Positions 12,781 to 16,974 of a stretch of DNA of 16,974 nt are shown one piece after another. The DNA is from JBFGFG01 sp041627475 (lineage in GTDB: Bacteria; Actinomycetota; Nitriliruptoria; Nitriliruptorales; Nitriliruptoraceae). Where the stretch lies: positions 1-16,974 of the forward strand of contig JBFKQZ010000039.1 of the NCBI GenBank assembly GCA_041627475.1, written 5' to 3'. The translations under genes and the position numbers were made by a program. The notes under the pieces are model-generated. The model was not told the origin of the DNA. It did not search any database and was given only the letters and a program-made list of their open reading frames with translations. Numbering within the stretch: the stretch's first letter is position 1; every line of letters begins with the position of its first letter.

Positions 12781-14043
12781 ATGGACCCGAAGGCACTCGA
12801 CGGGGCCTACCGCGCGACACGGACCCGCACCGAGGAGCTGGCCGCACCGCTGTCACCGGAGGACCAGGGCGTCCAGGCGATGCCCGACGCCAGCCCGACG
12901 AAGTGGCACAGGGCGCACACCAGCTGGTTCTTCGAGACGTTCCTGCTGGAATCGTCGCTGCCCGGCTACGAGCCCTTCGACGACATGTTCGGGTTCCTCT
13001 TCAACAGCTACTACGTCGGCGTCGGAGAACGACACACCCGGGCGAACCGCGGCTTCGTGACCCGCCCGGACGTCCACGAGGTCCGCGCCTACCGCGAGCA
13101 CGTCGACGTCGGGATGCAGAAGCTCCTCGAGAACCACGGCGAGGACGAGCGGGTGCAGGAGCTCGCCGTCCTGGGGATCCACCACGAGCAGCAGCACCAG
13201 GAGCTGCTGCTGATGGACATCAAGGCCAACTTCGCCTGGAACCCGGTCGAGCCGGCCTACCACGATCGCGAGGCCACGCCGAGTGCCGGCAGCGATCTCA
13301 CGTGGACGGCCGTGGCGGGCGGGGTCGTCGAGATCGGCCACGACCCGAACCAGCCGGTGCCGTCGGGCGACGGCTTCCACTTCGACAACGAGGGGCCGCG
13401 CCACGAGGTGCTCCTGCAGGACTACGCGATCGCCGACCGACCGGTCAGCAACGGCGAGTGGATCGCCTTCATCGAGGACGGCGGCTACGAGACGCCCGCC
13501 CTGTGGCTGAGCAACGGCTGGGGCACGGTCGAGACCGAGGGGTGGGTCGCCCCGGCGTACTGGCGACGGGAGGACGACGGTCGCTGGACCGTCCTCACCC
13601 ACGCCGGACGTGTGGACGTCGACCCCGACCAGCCGGTCCAGCACGTCTCGTTCGTCGAGGCCGACGCCTTCGCCCGGTGGGCCGGGGCACGCCTGCCCAC
13701 CGAGGCCGAGTGGGAGCACGCGGCCGTCTCGGCAGGTGGCGCGCCGAGCGCCGGCAACACCATGGGCAGCGGCGCGTTCCACCCGGTCGGCATCGACGGG
13801 GACGGCCTCCGCCAGCTCGTGGGCGACGTCTGGGAGTGGACCGCCTCGCCCTACACGGCGTACCCCGGCTACGAGCCAGCCCCCGGTGCGGTCGGTGAGT
13901 ACAACGGGAAGTTCATGCTCGACCAGTACGTCCTGCGGGGTGGCTCCTGCCTGACACCCGACCGGCACACACGGCTGACCTACCGCAACTTCTTCCCCGC
14001 GCTGACGCGGTGGCAGGCCTCGGGCGTCCGGCTCGCCCGATGA
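12781..14043 (+). CDS. egtB: Ergothioneine sulfoxide synthase EgtB
   Basis: EgtB is a non-haem iron oxygenase that couples O2, hercynine and a thiol donor to form the sulfoxide precursor of ergothioneine. The 420-residue protein has an N-terminal DinB-like domain with the likely three-His iron site: H46 in HRAHTSWFFE, and H135 and H139 in IHHEQQHQELLLMD. The C-terminal formylglycine-enzyme-like domain contains NEGPRHEVLLQDYAIADRPV, RLPTEAEWEHAA, GDVWEWTASPY and LRGGSC. ATG 12781 is chosen because GGAGG at 12768-12772 precedes it by 8 nt; an in-frame GTG at 12718 lies on top of the promoter. egtD overlaps by 4 bp. With no egtA or egtC nearby, the thiol donor may be cysteine rather than gamma-glutamylcysteine; this is an inference. 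Confidence 0.95.
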   Translation: MDPKALDGAYRATRTRTEELAAPLSPEDQGVQAMPDASPTKWHRAHTSWFFETFLLESSLPGYEPFDDMFGFLFNSYYVGVGERHTRANRGFVTRPDVHEVRAYREHVDVGMQKLLENHGEDERVQELAVLGIHHEQQHQELLLMDIKANFAWNPVEPAYHDREATPSAGSDLTWTAVAGGVVEIGHDPNQPVPSGDGFHFDNEGPRHEVLLQDYAIADRPVSNGEWIAFIEDGGYETPALWLSNGWGTVETEGWVAPAYWRREDDGRWTVLTHAGRVDVDPDQPVQHVSFVEADAFARWAGARLPTEAEWEHAAVSAGGAPSAGNTMGSGAFHPVGIDGDGLRQLVGDVWEWTASPYTAYPGYEPAPGAVGEYNGKFMLDQYVLRGGSCLTPDRHTRLTYRNFFPALTRWQASGVRLAR

Positions 14044-15014
14044 CCACGCGACCCGTCGCCGCCGAAGCACCCGCGGACTCGCGGCTGGAGGCCCTCGGGC
14101 GTGACGTCCGGGCCGGCTTCGCCCAGCGACCGCGCACGCTGCCGCCGAAGTGGCTGTACGACGCCCGCGGGTCCGCACTGTTCGACGAGATCACCCGCCT
14201 CGACGAGTACTACCCGACGGAGGCCGAGCGCTCGATCCTGCTCGATCGCGCCCCCGAGATCGTCGCCGTGGCCGGTGCCGACACCCTCGTCGAGCTCGGC
14301 AGCGGCAGCTCGGACAAGACCACGGCGCTGCTGGACGCCATGCGTGCCAGCGAGCAGGGACTCCACCGGTACGTGGGGTTCGACGTCTCCGCCGACGCGC
14401 TCGCCGGCGCCGCTGCCGCCCTCGGCGAGCGCTACCCGGAGGCCGTGATCGACACCTGTCTCGGCGACTTCGACCACGACCTGGACGACATCCGCCACGA
14501 CGGGCGGCAGCTGGTCGCGTTCCTCGGCGGGACCATCGGCAACTACGAACCCGTGCCGCGTGCTGCGTTCCTCGCCCAGGTGCGCTCGATCCTGGAGGAG
14601 GGCGACCACTTCCTGCTGGGGACGGACCTGGTCAAGGACGTGGACCGGCTCGTCGCCGCCTACGACGACGAGCAGGGCGTGACCGCACGCTTCAACCGCA
14701 ACCTGCTGCGCATCCTCAACCGCGAGCTCGATGCCGACTTCGACCTCGACCGCTGGCGGCACCGTGCCACGTGGAACCGGGCCGAGGAGTGGATCGAGAT
14801 GCACCTGGTCAGCACGGTCGACCAGACCGTGACGATCGGTGCGCTGGACCTGGCGGTGGACATCGCCGAGGGGGAGCACATCCGCTCGGAGATCTCCGCG
14901 AAGTTCCGTCCTGACGGCATCGATGCCGAGCTCGCCGCGGCCGGGCTCGTCACCGTCGAGCGGTGGTACGACGAGGACCGTGACTACGCGGTCACCCTGG
15001 CCCGCCCGGACTGA
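14040..15014 (+). CDS. egtD: L-histidine N-alpha-methyltransferase EgtD
   Basis: EgtD trimethylates histidine with three SAM molecules to give hercynine, the substrate of EgtB. The 324-residue product has the usual length. It shows PPKWLYDARGSALFDEIT near the N-terminus, the SAM-binding ELGSGSSDKT (85-94), FLGGTIGN, and the C-terminal domain with VTARFNRNLLRILNRELDADF and IRSEISAKF. The ATG overlaps the egtB stop as ATGA, so the two are translationally coupled and should be made in a fixed ratio. Order egtB-egtD is the reverse of the pathway order. Confidence 0.96.
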   Translation: MTTRPVAAEAPADSRLEALGRDVRAGFAQRPRTLPPKWLYDARGSALFDEITRLDEYYPTEAERSILLDRAPEIVAVAGADTLVELGSGSSDKTTALLDAMRASEQGLHRYVGFDVSADALAGAAAALGERYPEAVIDTCLGDFDHDLDDIRHDGRQLVAFLGGTIGNYEPVPRAAFLAQVRSILEEGDHFLLGTDLVKDVDRLVAAYDDEQGVTARFNRNLLRILNRELDADFDLDRWRHRATWNRAEEWIEMHLVSTVDQTVTIGALDLAVDIAEGEHIRSEISAKFRPDGIDAELAAAGLVTVERWYDEDRDYAVTLARPD

Positions 15015-15018
15015 CCCG

Positions 15019-15024
15019 TAGGCT
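15019..15024 (+). promoter_or_regulatory. Candidate -10 of the patatin gene
   Basis: TAGGCT followed by CGGG begins 5 nt after the egtD stop and 26 nt before the ATG, nearly the same string as before aroQ. The patatin gene may thus be transcribed separately from egtBD. Confidence 0.4.
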
Positions 15025-15044
15025 CGGGCCAGCAGGAGGCGCAG

Positions 15045-15995
15045 ATGAGCGGTCCGGTCGACCTCGTCCTCGGTGGCGGTGGGATCCGAGGGATCGCCCA
15101 CGTCGGAGCGCTCTCGGCGCTGGAGGCAGCCGGCTGGACGCCGCACCGGGTGGCCGGTGCCTCGGCCGGTGCGATGGCAGGTGCCCTGTGGGTGGCGGGT
15201 GCGGCACCGGCGGAGATGCGCGGCTACCTCGAGGAGCTCGACTACCGCGGCTTCGCCTTCGCCGACGTCGTCGGTCGACTGGCCCGTCGTCCGATGGTCG
15301 GCGCGGTCGTCGAACGGTTCTCCCCGTCGACGGTCGACCCGCTGGTCTGGTTCGACTCGCTGCTCGCCGAGCACGGCGTGCGAACATGGGCCGACCTGCG
15401 ACTCGAGGGCGAGGAGGCCGAGCACCTGCCGCCGGAGCGGCGGTACCGGTTGGTCGTCAGGTGCCTCGACGTCGTGCACCGACGGGTGGTACGGCTCCCG
15501 TGGGACTACCACCTGTACGGCCTCGAGGCCGACGAGCAGGCGGTCTCCGAGGCGGTCCGGGCGTCCATGTCCGTTCCGCTCGTGTTCACGCCGGTGGCCC
15601 TTGGCAGCGGCGACGATGCCGGGCTGCTCGTCGACGGTGGGCTCGGCACGGCCTTCCCCGTCAGCGTCTTCGACCGGACCGACCGTCGACCGGCCCGGCG
15701 TCCCACCTTCGCGGTGCGGCTGGTCCCGCGGTCGCGCACCACCGGTTGGCCGGAGGGCGAGGTCGCCCTGGTCCGCGCGGTGGTCGAGACGATGCTGGAG
15801 GCGGGCGACCAGCTCGAGCCGGTCGGGAGCTGCGACGAGCGCCGCACGATCCGGGTGGACGCGTCGTCGGTCGTCGCACTCGACGTCGGGATGACGGCCG
15901 ACGAGGAGGACCAGCTGTACGAGGCCGGCGTCCGCGCGACGGAGACGTTCCTCGCAACCTACGACCACGAGGCGTGGACCGCGGACTGTCGCTGA
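15045..15995 (+). CDS. Patatin-like phospholipase
   Basis: The 316-residue protein is a patatin-fold serine hydrolase expected to cleave acyl esters of lipids. The oxyanion-hole glycine run is GGGGIRG (residues 10-16), the nucleophile is S40 in GASAG, and the catalytic Asp is D197 in LLVDGG, so the Ser-Asp dyad is complete. There is no signal peptide or membrane helix, so it is probably cytosolic, like most bacterial RssA/YlbK-type members. AGGAGG at 15034-15039 precedes the ATG. It follows egtD by 30 nt and converges with the sensor kinase gene. Confidence 0.92.
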   Translation: MSGPVDLVLGGGGIRGIAHVGALSALEAAGWTPHRVAGASAGAMAGALWVAGAAPAEMRGYLEELDYRGFAFADVVGRLARRPMVGAVVERFSPSTVDPLVWFDSLLAEHGVRTWADLRLEGEEAEHLPPERRYRLVVRCLDVVHRRVVRLPWDYHLYGLEADEQAVSEAVRASMSVPLVFTPVALGSGDDAGLLVDGGLGTAFPVSVFDRTDRRPARRPTFAVRLVPRSRTTGWPEGEVALVRAVVETMLEAGDQLEPVGSCDERRTIRVDASSVVALDVGMTADEEDQLYEAGVRATETFLATYDHEAWTADCR

Positions 15996-15996
15996 C

Positions 15997-16029
15997 CTCG
16001 GTCCGGTCCGAGCCGGGCCCGTTGCCCGG
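15997..16029. terminator. Tandem hairpins between patatin and kinase genes
   Basis: Two hairpins abut: CTCGG-TCCGGT-CCGAG (15997-16012) and CCGGGC-CCGTT-GCCCGG (16013-16029). They fill the 46-nt gap between convergent stops and probably act in both directions. Neither has a T-tract. Confidence 0.45.
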
Positions 16030-16041
16030 TGCGACTCGCGG

Positions 16042-16974
16042 TCAGACGGGGATGCGGACCTCGAACGCGGCCCCACCCAGCTCACTCGTCGTCAGCTCGA
16101 TGGTGCCGCCCATGAGGTCGACGAACTCCCGGACCAGGGCGAGGCCGACGCCGGTGCCGGCGGCCCGTGCCTCGGGCGACTCGCCCTTGGCGAACATGTC
16201 GAACACCCGGTCCCGGATGTCCTCCGGGACCCCGGGACCGTCGTCCTCCACCAGCAGCACCACGTCGTCCGGCTGGTGGGCCCGGATCCGCACGGTGGTC
16301 CCCGGCGGGGTGTGCCGGGTGGCGTTGGCCGCGAGGTTCTCGATGATGCGCTCGACCTTGGGCCGGTCGAGCCGGCACGAGACGTCGTCGACGTCCAGCC
16401 GCAGCGAGTGGGTGCTCAGGTCGATGCTGGTCAGCCCGCCCTCGATCGCCTCGACGAGGCGGGTGTCGCTCTGCTGGACGACCTGGACACCGCGACGGAG
16501 CCGGTCGAGGTCGAGCAGGTTGTCCAGCAGTCCGTCCAGCCGCATCGCGTTCATCCGCAGCCGGTGCAGCAGGTTCTCGACCTGCTCGGGCTCCAGGACG
16601 CCGAGGTGCGCCTCCAACGTCGCGGCGAAGCCGTGGATGGCGGTCAGCGGCGTGCGCAGCTCGTGCGAGACCGCCGAGAGGAAGGTGTCCTTGAGATGGC
16701 TGAGCTGGGTCAGCTCCTCGCTGGCGTGCCGCTCGCGGTCGAGGGCCGAGCGCAGCTGCGTCTCGACGGTCTGTCGCGCCGTGACGTCCTCCACGTGCAG
16801 GATGCGGGACTTCCCGCCCACCGGCGTCACGAGCAGCCGCAGGTGGCGGTCGTCGTGCGTCGCGACCAGTTGCTCCTCGCGAGGTGTGGCCGTCGCCGCC
16901 TGCAGCACGTTCGCCGCCGAGTCGAGGTCACCGGTGAGGCTGGCGAGGACCGCCGTGACGTCGATGCCCGTGAC
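16042..16974 (-). CDS. Sensor histidine kinase (5' end outside the window)
   Basis: This frame is open from the right edge to the TGA at 16044-16042, giving 310 visible residues. The first ~70 residues look like the end of a PAS-type sensor domain, with the linker ILHVEDVTARQTVETQL. Then come the H-box FLSAVSHELRTPLTAIHGF with the phosphorylated His, the N-box IIENLAANATRHTPPG, the G1 box VEDDGPGVPE and the G2 box GTGVGLALVREFVDLMGG, so the kinase core is complete. No membrane helix is seen in the visible part. An internal GTG at 16908 exists, but the frame continues through it with PAS-like sequence, so the real start lies upstream. Its partner regulator is not adjacent within the window. 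Confidence 0.93.
   Translation of the reverse strand, partial: VTGIDVTAVLASLTGDLDSAANVLQAATATPREEQLVATHDDRHLRLLVTPVGGKSRILHVEDVTARQTVETQLRSALDRERHASEELTQLSHLKDTFLSAVSHELRTPLTAIHGFAATLEAHLGVLEPEQVENLLHRLRMNAMRLDGLLDNLLDLDRLRRGVQVVQQSDTRLVEAIEGGLTSIDLSTHSLRLDVDDVSCRLDRPKVERIIENLAANATRHTPPGTTVRIRAHQPDDVVLLVEDDGPGVPEDIRDRVFDMFAKGESPEARAAGTGVGLALVREFVDLMGGTIELTTSELGGAAFEVRIPV

Noticed and set aside
13980..16085. 701-residue open frame on the minus strand opposite egtD and patatin
   Set aside because: It covers two clearly recognised genes on the other strand, and its sequence is typical shadow-frame composition without motifs.
1..16974. CRISPR arrays, tRNA or rRNA genes, insertion sequences
   Set aside because: I found no spaced direct repeats, no tRNA-like cloverleaf and no transposase or terminal inverted repeats on either strand.

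Overview
The window is about 17 kb of very GC-rich, densely packed DNA. It has GTG starts, 4-bp stop/start overlaps and AGGAGG-type ribosome binding sites. The block rpsF-ssb-rpsR-rplI close to dnaB, DnaA-box-like sites of the TTGTCCACA type, ergothioneine genes and TANNNT -10 elements all point to an actinobacterium. It could be a deep-branching lineage, but I cannot name the genus from the sequence alone.

Left part (1-5031). The tail of a membrane protein is followed by tyrS and an unrecognised 218-residue protein with two C-terminal membrane segments. Convergent to these is a larE-larB-larC operon on the minus strand, joined by two 4-bp overlaps. It makes the nickel-pincer nucleotide (NPN) cofactor, but no larA-type enzyme is in the window. 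Divergent from larE is a cytosolic four-helix copper-storage protein with 16 cysteines.

Centre (5419-10307). A 331-nt leader and promoter region precedes rpsF-ssb-rpsR-rplI. L9 carries an 85-residue acidic tail and S18 is the zinc-binding form. A strong hairpin separates rplI from a convergent DksA/TraR-type zinc-finger gene. That gene diverges from dnaB across a 332-nt intergenic region holding six same-strand DnaA-box-like 9-mers, arranged as three pairs with exact 11-bp spacing. DnaB is split in its Walker A loop by a 163-residue mini-intein without a homing endonuclease.

Right part (10308-16974). Short transcription units follow: aroQ (shikimate pathway), a YqgE/AlgH protein, a convergent SRPBCC protein, a 90-residue two-helix membrane protein, a stand-alone receiver domain, egtB-egtD (ergothioneine core, overlapping), a patatin-like phospholipase, and on the minus strand a PAS-type sensor histidine kinase cut by the right edge.

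A repeated -10-like signal (TASSKT, usually followed by C and G) lies 26-43 nt before most single-gene units. The most interesting points are the DnaA-box-like array between a DksA-type gene and an intein-split dnaB, the intein itself, the candidate S6:S18 leader, the acidic L9 tail, and the NPN operon without its enzyme.
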